A stretch of DNA of 64,000 nucleotides from Anaerolineae bacterium (GCA_013178095.1 JABLXK010000012.1:1-64000); one strand, 5' to 3'. Counted from the stretch's first letter, positions 36,536-46,395 are shown. The notes: generated by a model from the letters alone, not told the origin. Numbers and translations are program-made.

Positions 36536-37201
36536 TTATGCTTTGCTCTTGCTTTCAGCGCTCTCCGCTTTTGCCTCTTTGGGTTCAGTAGCTTCCTTAG
36601 TTTCTTTGGCTTCCTTGCTTTCAGCGGCAGGCTTGGCGTCCGCGGCAGGCTTTTCGGCGGGCTTGTCGGCTTTCTTGCCGGCGCCTTTGGAGGGAGCCAG
36701 CACCAGCGTCATCGAGCGGCCTTCCATGGAGGGCGCCACCTCGATCACTGAAACATCGCGCAAATCCTCGGCGATCTCGCGCAGGTCTTCCAATGCGATT
36801 TCGGGGTAGGTCACTTCGCGGCCGCGAAAACGGATGGTCACTTTCACCTTCATGCCGTCTTCCAGCCAGCGGCGCGCGTCGCGCACTTTGAAGCCGCGGT
36901 GATGCTCATTGGTCTTGGGGCGCAGGCGGATCTCTTTGACTTCGATCTTGGTTTGCGATTTGCGCGCCTGACGTTCTTTTTTGGTTTGCTCGAACAGATA
37001 CTTGCCCAGGTCGAGTACTTTGCACACTGGCGGGTCGGCCGAGGCGGCAATTTCCACCAGGTCGAGGTTGGCTTCCCGGGCGATCTGTAACGCTCTGTCT
37101 GTGGGAACGATGCCTAAATTCTCCCCGTTTTGGTCGATCAAGCGGACCTTGGGGGCGCGGATGAACTGATTGGCATTTACTTGGGTCGTTGTTGTACTAA
37201 T
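36536..37201 (-). CDS. infC: Translation initiation factor IF-3 with AUU start
   Basis: 221 residues. The IF-3 N-domain is complete only if translation starts at ATT, 37199-37201. From there it reads MSTTTQVNANQFIRAPKVRL into IDQNGENLGIV, matching the family start, with AAGGAG at 37208-37213 and a 6-base spacing. The first standard start (TTG 37141) would cut into the conserved NQFIRAPKVR. AUU starts are the known device by which IF-3 represses its own translation. The C-domain has RLRPKTNEHH. A tail of about 50 residues rich in Lys, Ala and Glu, with no known role, follows. The long leader can fold as a pseudoknot. Confidence 0.93.
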   Translation of the reverse strand: MSTTTTQVNANQFIRAPKVRLIDQNGENLGIVPTDRALQIAREANLDLVEIAASADPPVCKVLDLGKYLFEQTKKERQARKSQTKIEVKEIRLRPKTNEHHRGFKVRDARRWLEDGMKVKVTIRFRGREVTYPEIALEDLREIAEDLRDVSVIEVAPSMEGRSMTLVLAPSKGAGKKADKPAEKPAADAKPAAESKEAKETKEATEPKEAKAESAESKSKA

Positions 37202-37271
37202 GGCACACTCCTTATTTTCCTAAATCGTTTTGATATTACCATATTTATAAACCCTTCGTCAATAAAATGGC

Positions 37272-37361
37272 CGCCGGATTTATAAACATTGAGCGAGTCC
37301 CATTCGTCGGAGATGGAAGAAGAAAGATCCGGCGAAGGTTCTCGCTCAGGCTTTTATTATA
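37272..37361 (-). promoter_or_regulatory. infC leader with pseudoknot-capable repeats and -10 element
   Basis: TATAAT on the minus strand (37361 to 37356) would start RNA near 37349. The -35 TTGACA (37380 to 37375) is only 13 bases away, so the promoter is imperfect. The RNA start is followed by two interleaved complementary pairs of 8 bases each: 37341-37348 with 37290-37297 (TGAGCGAG/CTCGCTCA), and 37327-37334 with 37272-37279 (CGCCGGAT/ATCCGGCG). The interleaved order is that of an H-type pseudoknot. A T-rich stretch follows the last arm. Confidence 0.55.
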
Positions 37362-37386
37362 TACTAACCAATCCTGTCAATGCGTC

Positions 37387-39174
37387 TCAGGCTTTGGATG
37401 CGATGTCTGCTTTGGCTTTTTCGATGAAGGCTTCCAGCGTCATCGCACCGGGATTCTCGCCCGAGCGCATGCGCAGCGCCACCTGGCCGCTTTCCATTTC
37501 CTGGTCGCCCACCACCAGCATGTAGGGGATCTTCTGGTTTTGCGCGTCGCGGATTTTGGCGTTCATGCGTTCGCCGCGGTCGTCGAGGTCGGCGCGGATG
37601 CCCTGCGCTTTCAGCTTGGCAGTCACTTCCCGCGCGTAGTCCACGTGCCGGTCGGCGATGGGGATCAGCATGGCCTGTACGGGCGACAGCCACACCGGGA
37701 AAGCGCCGCCGTAATGCTCGATCAGGATGCCGAAGAAGCGTTCCATGCTGCCCATCAGCGCGCGGTGCACCATGTAGGGGCGGTGCTGCTGGCCGTCTTC
37801 GCCAATGTAGGTCAGGTCGAAGCGGTTGGGTTCGTTGAAGTCGAACTGGTTGGTGGAGAGCTGCCATTCGCGTCCGATGGCGTCATTGACCTTCAGGTCG
37901 ATCTTGGGGCCGTAGAATGCGCCGCCGCCCGCGTCGATCTCGTAATCCAGCCCGGAGCGGTCCAGCGAAGCTCGCAGCGCGGCTTCCGCCTCGTGCCATT
38001 GCGCATCCTCGCCGATGGCTCCCGCCGGCTTGGTGCCCAGGTAGGCCTTGAAATTGTTGAAGCCGAAGGAGCGCAGGATGTGCAGGCAGAAATTCAACAC
38101 AAAGTCGATCTCGCCCGGCATCTGTTCGGGGGTGCAGAAGTGGTGCGCATCGTCCTGCGTAAAGCCGCGCACGCGCATCAGCCCGTGCAGCACGCCGCTG
38201 CGTTCGTAGCGGTAGACCGTGCCCATTTCTGCCAGCCGCATCGGCAGGTCGCGGTACGAGCGCGTGCGGCTTTTATAAATATGCAGGTGGAAGGGGCAGT
38301 TCATCGGTTTGAGATAGTACTGCTGCCCGTCGATGTCGATCGGCGAATACATATTTTCCTTGTAAAAGCCCAGGTGGCCGCTGGTTTCCCACAGCGAGGC
38401 TTTGCCGATATGCGGCGTGTAGACGAAGTCATAGTCGGCCTTCTCGTGTTCTTCGCGCCAGAAGGTATCCATCAGCATACGGATCTTGGCGCCCTTGGGG
38501 TGCCACAGGATCAGGCCCGTGCCAATCTCGTCGTTACTGCTGAACAGATCCAGTTCCTTGCCCAACTTGCGGTGATCGCGCTTTTTGGCCTCTTCCATCA
38601 GCTTCAGGTAGTTGTCCAACTCTTCGGGCGTCTCCCAGGCCGTGCCGTAAATGCGCTGCAGCATGGGGTTGCGTTCGTCGCCGCGCCAGTAGGCGCCGGC
38701 CACGTTCAACAGCTTGAAAGCTTTGGGATTGATCTCGCCCGTGCGCTCGAGGTGCGGTCCGCGGCACAAATCCACGAAAGTATCGTGCCGGTAGATGGAA
38801 AGTTCGGGTTTTTCCTTGAGCGGGTTGCCGTGCTCATCGAAAGCGCCTGCTTCCAGGTCGCGGATCAGCTCCAGCTTGTAGGGTTGGTCTTTGAACAGCT
38901 CCTGGGCCTGCTTTGCGTCCACCACCTCGCGCTTGAACTCGGAATTACCCTTGATGATCTCGCGCATGCGCGCTTCGATCGCGCTCAGGTCATCCGGCGA
39001 AAGCGGGCGCGGCAGGTCGAAATCGTAATAGAACCCGTCCTCGATGGCCGGGCCGATGGCGATCTTGGCCTGCGGGAATTGATCCAGCACGGCCTGCGCC
39101 ATGACGTGCGCGGTCGAGTGGCGCAGCCGGTACAATCGGCTCTCTTCGTACTTTTCTTTAATTTTTTCTGCCAT
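37387..39174 (-). CDS. thrS: Threonyl-tRNA synthetase lacking the TGS domain
   Basis: 595 residues. It begins near the N2 editing domain, whose zinc-like HxxxH motif is HSTAH (19-23), and lacks the usual N-terminal TGS domain of about 60 residues. The class II core has GDERNPMLQRIYGTAW, MNCPFHLHIYK (Zn Cys), RYERSGVLHGLMRVRGFTQDD-type motif 2 and a C-terminal anticodon-binding domain (VWLSPVQAMLIPIADRH). ATG 39174 with GGAGGTAAG just upstream is preferred over a start at 39186. Regulated by a T-box leader. Followed by infC after 185 bases. Confidence 0.96.
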   Translation of the reverse strand: MAEKIKEKYEESRLYRLRHSTAHVMAQAVLDQFPQAKIAIGPAIEDGFYYDFDLPRPLSPDDLSAIEARMREIIKGNSEFKREVVDAKQAQELFKDQPYKLELIRDLEAGAFDEHGNPLKEKPELSIYRHDTFVDLCRGPHLERTGEINPKAFKLLNVAGAYWRGDERNPMLQRIYGTAWETPEELDNYLKLMEEAKKRDHRKLGKELDLFSSNDEIGTGLILWHPKGAKIRMLMDTFWREEHEKADYDFVYTPHIGKASLWETSGHLGFYKENMYSPIDIDGQQYYLKPMNCPFHLHIYKSRTRSYRDLPMRLAEMGTVYRYERSGVLHGLMRVRGFTQDDAHHFCTPEQMPGEIDFVLNFCLHILRSFGFNNFKAYLGTKPAGAIGEDAQWHEAEAALRASLDRSGLDYEIDAGGGAFYGPKIDLKVNDAIGREWQLSTNQFDFNEPNRFDLTYIGEDGQQHRPYMVHRALMGSMERFFGILIEHYGGAFPVWLSPVQAMLIPIADRHVDYAREVTAKLKAQGIRADLDDRGERMNAKIRDAQNQKIPYMLVVGDQEMESGQVALRMRSGENPGAMTLEAFIEKAKADIASKA

Positions 39175-39191
39175 TCTTACCTCCAAAGGTT

Positions 39192-39450
39192 AAAACAAAA
39201 ACCCGCCCCGGTCTGGGGCGGGAGATTTACTCACGCGGTTCCACCCAGCTTGATTGCTTTAAAAGCAATCATCTCTGAGGACCGCTAACGGGGTCATCCG
39301 TTTTCCTTACTCAAGCCTTGCTCTTTCAGGATCAGGCTCGCAGGTGGTTTTCGCCGGTTTCCGCCGTGGGAACTCACAGCCGATGATTCCCTTTTCTGTC
39401 GGCAGGCTTGGCCGGCTACTCGTCCTGGTCAATGCCTTTTCATATTCCAA
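39192..39450 (-). promoter_or_regulatory. T-box riboswitch of thrS
   Basis: On the minus strand the T-box sequence GGGTGGAACCGCG (39247 to 39235) is clear. Upstream, GACCAGGACGAGTAG (39430 to 39416) fits the start of Stem I with its AGUA motif. ACCACC at 39348-39343 sits where the specifier codon is expected, and either triplet is a threonine codon. A terminator follows (39202-39209 with 39215-39222, CCCGCCCC/GGGGCGGG, then TTTTTGTTTT). Uncharged tRNA-Thr should stabilise the antiterminator and switch thrS on. Confidence 0.9.
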
Positions 39451-39454
39451 TGTG

Positions 39455-39528
39455 TGGGCGGTATAGGACTCGAACCTACGACCTTTGCGATGTCAACGCA
39501 ACGCTCTAACCAACTGAGCTAACCGCCC
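39455..39528 (-). tRNA. tRNA-Val (GAC)
   Basis: A 74-base cloverleaf on the minus strand. Acceptor GGGCGGT (from 39528) pairs with ACCGCCC, the D-arm has TAGCTCAGTTGGTTAGAGC, the anticodon stem TTGCG/CGCAA encloses the loop TTGACAT (anticodon GAC), and the T-arm has GGTTCGAGTCC. CCA is not encoded. It lies only a few bases upstream of the T-box leader. Confidence 0.96.
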
Positions 39529-39539
39529 GCAGGAAGAAT

Positions 39540-39568
39540 ATTATAACGAAGATGAGGGGATTTGGCAA
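39540..39568 (-). promoter_or_regulatory. Promoter of tRNA-Val and, probably, thrS
   Basis: TTGCCA (39568 to 39563) and TATAAT (39545 to 39540) with exactly 17 bases between. The RNA start is predicted about 5 bases before the tRNA. No separate promoter fits in the roughly 10 bases between tRNA and T-box. Confidence 0.85.
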
Positions 39569-39589
39569 TGAATAATTAAATTAACCAAT

Positions 39590-40250
39590 AAAAAAAATGA
39601 ATCTGATTTGGTCAGTAAAGTAGGACGGCTTTCTAAAGCCGCCACCAAAATCTGTGTGTATCATTCATCATTCATGTTCTTCTGTGAAATAAAATGATAG
39701 AAAAACCCCTCACCTCAATCCTCTCCCAAAGGGCGAGGAAGATAATCTGCGTGTATTAATCCTAAAATTATCATCCGTGTTCATCTGTGATAAAAAAGTA
39801 GGGCAGTTTTCCTTTCTATTATACTCAGTAGATTTGAGTAAAGCCGCCGCGTAAAATTTCCAATTCAATCAATCGGTGTTCATCGGCGTTTATCTGTGGT
39901 TAAAAATAAGCGCCCGATCGATATCTTCGCTCAACATTCAAAACCGAGCCCAAACTAAAACCATCTGTGGCGTCAATCATAAATTCTCAACCAGTATTCA
40001 TCTGCGGTTAGAAGAGTAAAGTAGGGCGGCTTTCCGAGGCCGCTGCAGAGAAAACTATTCAATCAATCGGTGTTCATCGGCGTTCATCTGTGGTTAATAA
40101 AGATATACCCCGATGTACTTTGGAGCCTATCCTTCCAAATAGTGCCCGAAGAAAAATCATCTGTGTGCACCAATCCTAAAAGAATTATCTGTATGTATCC
40201 TTGTTAAAAACAAAATAATCCGCATCCTTCCCCGCTCCGTAATCGTATAA
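39590..40250. repeat. Degenerate repeat array upstream of the SPFH gene
   Basis: No gene. Three interspersed motifs recur. First, variants of ATCTGTGTTCATCTGTGGTTA, about nine copies, for example near 39775, 39890, 40005 and 40075. Second, AGTAGGGCGGCTTTC, with AAAGCCGCC forming a hairpin (about 39800-39850, 40020-40050). Third, a block GTACTTTGGAGCCTATCCTT ... CCAAATAGTGCCC ... GAAGAAAAATCATCTGTG at about 40115-40170. The same motifs in the same order recur at 41.87-42.31 kb. Spacing is irregular, so it is not CRISPR. Confidence 0.75.
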
Positions 40251-40276
40251 TGAAATAGATCAACAAGGAGAATCAC

Positions 40277-41047
40277 ATGGAATTCATCTACTGTTTAATC
40301 CCCCTCATCATCCTGGCGGTATTGCTGCTCTTTGCCGGGCTGCGCATGCTCTACCAGTATGAGCGCGGCGTGGTGTTCACCCTGGGCAAGTTCAGCAGCG
40401 TGCGCGAACCCGGCCTGACCTTCATCTTCCCGGTCATCCAAAGCATGCGCAAGGTCGACATCCGCATCAAGACCGCCGAGGTGCCCCGCCAGGAAGTCAT
40501 CACCAAGGATAACATCCCCATCCTGGTCAACGCCGTGGTCTACTTCAAGGTTATCAATCCTGAAGCGGTCATCGTCAAGATCGAGGACTACATCTTCGCC
40601 ATCCGCCAGTATACCCAGGCCGCCCTGCGCGACGTGATTGGCAACAACGACCTGGATTTTGTCCTGCAGGAACGCGAGAAAGTGGCCGGTAATATTAAGG
40701 AGATCGTCGATTCGGAGACGTCCGAATGGGGCCTGGATGTGGAGTCCATCAAGATCCAGGAGATCGAGCTGCCCGCCGAAATGAAGCGCGCCATGGCCAA
40801 GCAGGCTGAAGCCGAGCGCGATCGCCGCGCGGTGATCATCGCCTCGCAGGGCGAGCTGTCCGCTTCGGAAAACCTGCGCAAGGCCGCCGAGAACCTCTCA
40901 AAGAGCAGCGGCGCGCTGCACCTGCGAACCCTGCAGACCATCCGCGATATCGCCGCCGATCCTTCAGAGAAGATCATCATGTTTATGCCCTCGGAAATCG
41001 GCGAAGCCGTGGCCAAAGTGGTCAGCCCGCGCAAGCGCGGCGCATAA
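40277..41047 (+). CDS. SPFH/band 7 protein (slipin/stomatin-like)
   Basis: 256 residues. One membrane segment (about 4-24), then a complete band 7 domain: YERGVVFTLGKFSSVREPGL, VDIRIKTAEVPRQEVITKDN, VNAVVYFKV and RQYTQAALRDVIG. A coiled region with AEAERDRRAVIIASQGE follows and the end is short and basic. Slipins scaffold membrane microdomains. They often pair with a NfeD protease partner, absent here. Ribosome site AAGGAG precedes the ATG. The HUMPS-like gene starts 4 bases after the stop. Confidence 0.9.
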   Translation: MEFIYCLIPLIILAVLLLFAGLRMLYQYERGVVFTLGKFSSVREPGLTFIFPVIQSMRKVDIRIKTAEVPRQEVITKDNIPILVNAVVYFKVINPEAVIVKIEDYIFAIRQYTQAALRDVIGNNDLDFVLQEREKVAGNIKEIVDSETSEWGLDVESIKIQEIELPAEMKRAMAKQAEAERDRRAVIIASQGELSASENLRKAAENLSKSSGALHLRTLQTIRDIAADPSEKIIMFMPSEIGEAVAKVVSPRKRGA

Positions 41048-41050
41048 GCC

Positions 41051-41716
41051 ATGTTGGACGACAAGACCCGTTACCTGCAGCTCGCCTTCAACTATGACGC
41101 GCGCATGGTCGGCCTGCTGCTGCCGCGCGTTCCCTACAGTCCGCGCATCATGATTGAAGCCGGCACGCCCTTCATCAAGCGCGAGGGTATGGCCGGCATC
41201 CGCTTCATCCGCCGCCTGTGGCCCGGGCTGGTGGTGGCGGATATCAAGGTGGCGGACGGCGCGGCTGAAGAGGTGCGCATGGTGCGCGCCGCGGGCGCCA
41301 ACGCCGTGACCGTGCTGGGCAACGCCCCGCATGAAACCATCATGCTGTTTATCAAGGAGTGTCAGGCCGCCGGCATGGTCTCCATGGTTGACATGATCGG
41401 CGTGCCCGACCCGCTGGAAGTGCTGCGCCCGCTGCGCGTTCCGCCGGACGTGGTCGTGCTGCACCTGGGGCGCGACGAGGAAACCACGCGCGGCAAGCTC
41501 ATCCAGTACCGCCACGTCAACCGCATCCGCAGCAAGTTCCCGGTCATCATCTCGGCGGCCGGCGGGGTGGGCATCGGCGAAGCGCGCAGCGCCATCTTCA
41601 ACGGCGCCAACATCGTGGTCGCCAACATCGTGCAATCCGGCGACGTCTGGCGCGGTATCTCTGCCGGCGAAGACCTTGGCCAAATGTCCCGCGAGTTCCT
41701 CACCACCATCGAATAA
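41051..41716 (+). CDS. OMPDC/HUMPS-superfamily protein
   Basis: 221 residues. A beta-barrel of the orotidine decarboxylase suprafamily: EAGTPFIKREGM, catalytic D-x-K-x-x-D as DIKVAD (64-69), VRAAGANAVTVLG, and a phosphate loop ISAAGGVGIGEARSAIFNGA. This points to 3-hexulose-6-phosphate synthase or 3-keto-gulonate-6-phosphate decarboxylase rather than OMP decarboxylase, which is already present as PyrFE. No hexulose isomerase (Hxl B-like SIS protein) is adjacent, although a SIS isomerase is at 30.4 kb. Starts 4 bases after the slipin stop without its own ribosome site, so it is translationally coupled. An odd pairing. Confidence 0.8.
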   Translation: MLDDKTRYLQLAFNYDARMVGLLLPRVPYSPRIMIEAGTPFIKREGMAGIRFIRRLWPGLVVADIKVADGAAEEVRMVRAAGANAVTVLGNAPHETIMLFIKECQAAGMVSMVDMIGVPDPLEVLRPLRVPPDVVVLHLGRDEETTRGKLIQYRHVNRIRSKFPVIISAAGGVGIGEARSAIFNGANIVVANIVQSGDVWRGISAGEDLGQMSREFLTTIE

Positions 41717-41723
41717 TCTGCAA

Positions 41724-41755
41724 AATCTCCCGGTTGCCCGGGAGATTGTTTTTTC
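41724..41755 (+). terminator. Terminator of the slipin-HUMPS pair
   Basis: AATCTCCCGG and CCGGGAGATT form a 10-bp stem with a TTGC loop, followed by GTTTTTTC. Confidence 0.9.
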
Positions 41756-42347
41756 GTTAAGGTTCAGGCGCGATTATAAATCGCGCGTAGGTCAACATTT
41801 TCTTCTCACAATTGAATTTCCGTTGGCTGAGCTCGTCGAAGCAATGATTTTCTTGTCATAAAAATCCACATATATGAATGTGTGGGCTGCAAAGAAAATC
41901 TGCATTTATCTGTGAAAATACTCTCTTTTTATAGGTCAGGTTTCCATACCTGACCGGAAATGTTATTTTTATATATTATTGATTTTATAGTGGCGGGTTT
42001 ACGCAAAATTACTGAGACCAAGAGGAAGCCTGGCTTTATTAAAATATCTGTGCGTATCAATTCTAAAAAATCGGTGTTTATCTGTGTCCATCTGTGATAA
42101 AAGAAAAGTAGGGCGGCTTTCTACCTGTACTCAGTAGTTTTGAGTAAAGCCGCCGCAGGAATCATAATGATATCTGTGTTTATCTGTGGTTAGAACAAAG
42201 ACCCTTGTGTATTTCGGAGCTTATCTTTCCAAATATAGCCTGAAGAAAAGTTATCTGTGTGCATCAACCACAAAATGGTTATCCGTGTTCATCTGTGTAA
42301 AAAACCCCGCCTGCCATTAAAATAGAAATTACTGAGGTATTTCAAAC
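41756..42347. repeat. Degenerate repeat array downstream of the slipin-HUMPS pair
   Basis: No gene. Starts with a GCGCGATT...AATCGCGC hairpin and a GGCTGAGCTCGTCGAAGC copy (about 41823-41843). From about 41870 the same motifs as at 39.6-40.2 kb appear: ATCTGTG-type units near 41905, 42048, 42085, 42170 and 42285, the GGCGGCTTT/AAAGCCGCC hairpin at about 42110-42150, and the GTATTTCGGAGCTTATCTTT block at about 42205-42270. The start of the GH13 gene follows. Confidence 0.75.
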
Positions 42348-43955
42348 ATGGCAGACAGCAAAGCAAAAGATTTTCTGTGGTGGCGCGATGGCGTGATCTA
42401 CCAGATCTACCCGCGCTCTTTCATGGATAGCAATGCCGATGGCCTGGGCGACCTGAACGGCATCACTGCCCGCTTGGATTACCTGGCCGACCTGGGCATC
42501 GACGCCATCTGGCTTTCCCCCGTCAACCCCTCGCCCGATGTGGACTTCGGCTACGACGTCAGCGATTACTGCGCCATCGACCCTAAATTCGGCACACTGG
42601 CTGACTTCGACCGACTCATTGCGGAGGCCAACCGGCGCGGCATCCGCATCGTCATGGACCTGGTGCTCAACCACACCTCCGACCAGCATGCCTGGTTCCG
42701 CCAGGCGCGCGCTTCGCTCGATAACCCCTACCATGACTGGTATCTGTGGAGTAACCCGGACGAGCACGGCCGCCCGCCCAATAACTGGCAATCTGTCTTC
42801 GGCGGCCGCGCCTGGCAGTGGGACGAAAACCTCCGTCAGTATTACTATCACATGTTTTACAAGGAACAACCCGACCTCAACTGGCGCAACCCGGCAGTGC
42901 GCGCCGCCATGCTGGACGTCTTCCGCTTCTGGGCGGAGCGCGGCGTGCAGGGTTTCCGCCTGGACGTGTTCAACGTCTATTTCAAGGATGCGCTGCTGCG
43001 CAGCAACCCCGTTAATCGCCCGGGCCTGCGCCCGTTCGACTGGCAGACACATCGCTACGATTTCGACCAGCCCGAACTGATCGGCGTTCTGGAGGATATC
43101 CGCAAGCTGCTGGACGCTTACCCCGATTGTTACGCCGTGGGCGAGACCTTCTGCGGCACGCCCGAACGCACCTCCGGCTACTGCGGCGAGGGCCTGCTGC
43201 ACGCGGCTTTCAACTTCAACCTGCTGGAAAGCCGCTGGAGCGCGCGCCGTTACGCAGCTTGCTTGCGCGGTTGGGAGCATGCCCTGGGCGCGGGGCGCTG
43301 GCCCACCCAGGTGCTCAATAATCACGATACCATGCGTTCCGCCACGCGCTTCGGGCAGGGTGAGGATGACGAACGCATGAAAGCTGCCGCCGCCTTGCTG
43401 CTCACCCTGCGCGGCACGCCTTTCATGTACTACGGCGAGGAAATCGGCATGCGCGACATCCGCGTTTCCCGTTCCCAAATCCTCGACCCCATCGGACGCC
43501 GCTATTGGCCTTTCTTCAAGGGCCGCGATGGCTGCCGCGCGCCCATGCAGTGGGACGCCTCCGCAGCCGCCGGTATCAGCCCTGCCCAAACCTGGCTGCC
43601 CGTGCATCCCGATTATCGCGAACGCAATGTGGCGGCGCAGTCGGCGCAGCCGGATTCGCTTCTGAATACCTACAGGCAGTTGCTGGCGCTGCGCCGCGCG
43701 AATCCCGTGCTGGTCAGAGGCGACCTGGATTTGCTGGATGGCCTGCCGCGCGATGTGCTGGCTTACCGCCGTACTTTTAAAGGTTCGCAGGCGCTGGTGC
43801 TGCTGAACATGGGTACTGCGCCTGCGAAAATCGATCTGCCTGCCGCGGAGAAACTCCGCCGCCTGCTGTGGAGCAGCCACCCGCATACAGGGGAGGCGCT
43901 TAACGGCGATGGATTGACCCTGGCCGGAAACCAGGCGTTGATCCTGGCCGATTAA
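42348..43955 (+). CDS. GH13 alpha-glucosidase/oligo-1,6-glucosidase
   Basis: 535 residues, cytoplasmic (no signal). Full alpha-amylase-type barrel: WWRDGVIYQIYPRSFMD, DLVLNHTS, nucleophile Asp206 in GFRLDVF, acid/base Glu266 in AVGETF, and stabiliser Asp327 in NNHD. A C-terminal beta domain starts near 450. Closest in look to alpha-glucosidases and oligo-1,6-glucosidases that split short alpha-glucans. The exact linkage preference cannot be read. GAGG stands 10 bases before the ATG. Single gene. Confidence 0.92.
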   Translation: MADSKAKDFLWWRDGVIYQIYPRSFMDSNADGLGDLNGITARLDYLADLGIDAIWLSPVNPSPDVDFGYDVSDYCAIDPKFGTLADFDRLIAEANRRGIRIVMDLVLNHTSDQHAWFRQARASLDNPYHDWYLWSNPDEHGRPPNNWQSVFGGRAWQWDENLRQYYYHMFYKEQPDLNWRNPAVRAAMLDVFRFWAERGVQGFRLDVFNVYFKDALLRSNPVNRPGLRPFDWQTHRYDFDQPELIGVLEDIRKLLDAYPDCYAVGETFCGTPERTSGYCGEGLLHAAFNFNLLESRWSARRYAACLRGWEHALGAGRWPTQVLNNHDTMRSATRFGQGEDDERMKAAAALLLTLRGTPFMYYGEEIGMRDIRVSRSQILDPIGRRYWPFFKGRDGCRAPMQWDASAAAGISPAQTWLPVHPDYRERNVAAQSAQPDSLLNTYRQLLALRRANPVLVRGDLDLLDGLPRDVLAYRRTFKGSQALVLLNMGTAPAKIDLPAAEKLRRLLWSSHPHTGEALNGDGLTLAGNQALILAD

Positions 43956-44064
43956 TGAACAATGGAGGCTTTCATTTAAACCTGTATGAAAACACATATT
44001 CATTTATAATTTTTCCGCTTGTTTTTGTTCAAAAGGCAAACATCATCGAAAAAGGGAGATTCAA

Positions 44065-44646
44065 ATGGCAGGATATTGCAGCAATTGCGGCAGGATTGTA
44101 GCATCCAAGGGAACATGCCCTTACTGTGGGGCGATTTTCAAAGATGAAGTACAGGGCGGTTCAAGCGCGCATCAGAACATGACCAGCTACCGCCATGATC
44201 TGGCGGATCGCATGTATAAGGATCGCGAGGCGGAGCGGGTTGCCGACATCCGCCGCACAGGCTTGCGCGAGAAATATGGCTATGTGCCGATCGTCAGTTT
44301 TCCAATAGTTGCCGCGGCAGCACTGCTGGGCACAATTGGTTTGGTATTATCCTATTTGGTCTCACCGATGTTCCTGATTCTCTTCGGCCTGGCCAACATC
44401 CTGACGCTCGCGTTGTATTGGCTTCACCTGCAAAATGATGATGTTCATAACCGGCAATCTTCGCAAACCATTCTGGCAGAACCTTTCAATATCGAATCCA
44501 AGTTGTTATCGATCTTGTTCACCGCTTACCTGTTCCTGGGTTTTTTCCTCGTCAGGCTCTCGGAATTTGTCTCGGTAGCTTGTGCGCTGGCTGGTTTGAT
44601 CCTGGTGCTCGCGTTATATTTCTTGTGTAAAAAAGCCGTGGCTTAG
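44065..44646 (+). CDS. Zinc-ribbon membrane protein
   Basis: 193 residues. An N-terminal zinc ribbon (CSNCGRIV ... CPYCG, Cys at 5, 8, 19 and 22), a charged linker, and four membrane segments in two pairs (about 75-115 and 150-190). No family name recognised. Ribosome site AAAGGGAG precedes the ATG. It stands between the glucosidase and methylmalonyl-CoA mutase genes without a visible link to either. Confidence 0.7.
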   Translation: MAGYCSNCGRIVASKGTCPYCGAIFKDEVQGGSSAHQNMTSYRHDLADRMYKDREAERVADIRRTGLREKYGYVPIVSFPIVAAAALLGTIGLVLSYLVSPMFLILFGLANILTLALYWLHLQNDDVHNRQSSQTILAEPFNIESKLLSILFTAYLFLGFFLVRLSEFVSVACALAGLILVLALYFLCKKAVA

Positions 44647-44702
44647 GAGATTTTGCCTGGTAAATTGATAAAGAGATTCATGGTTCTATTGGCAAATTTA
44701 TA

Positions 44703-44708
44703 TACAAT
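44703..44708 (+). promoter_or_regulatory. -10 element of methylmalonyl-CoA mutase gene
   Basis: TACAAT ends exactly 6 bases before the ATG at 44715, and there is no ribosome site, so the message is probably leaderless. The -35 is weak. Confidence 0.45.
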
Positions 44709-44714
44709 TAGGTT

Positions 44715-46370
<1,656 letters not shown>

Positions 46371-46395
46371 GTTCAGCTAACCGATAAGGAGTAGT

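Noticed and set aside
37267-39288. 673-codon plus-strand ORF
   Set aside because: It is the antisense shadow of thrS, which has full family motifs on the minus strand.
39590-42310. CRISPR array
   Set aside because: Repeated motifs are degenerate, of different lengths and irregularly spaced, with no constant repeat-spacer pattern and no cas genes.
42342-44003. 553-codon minus-strand ORF
   Set aside because: It is the antisense shadow of the GH13 glucosidase gene, which shows all catalytic residues.
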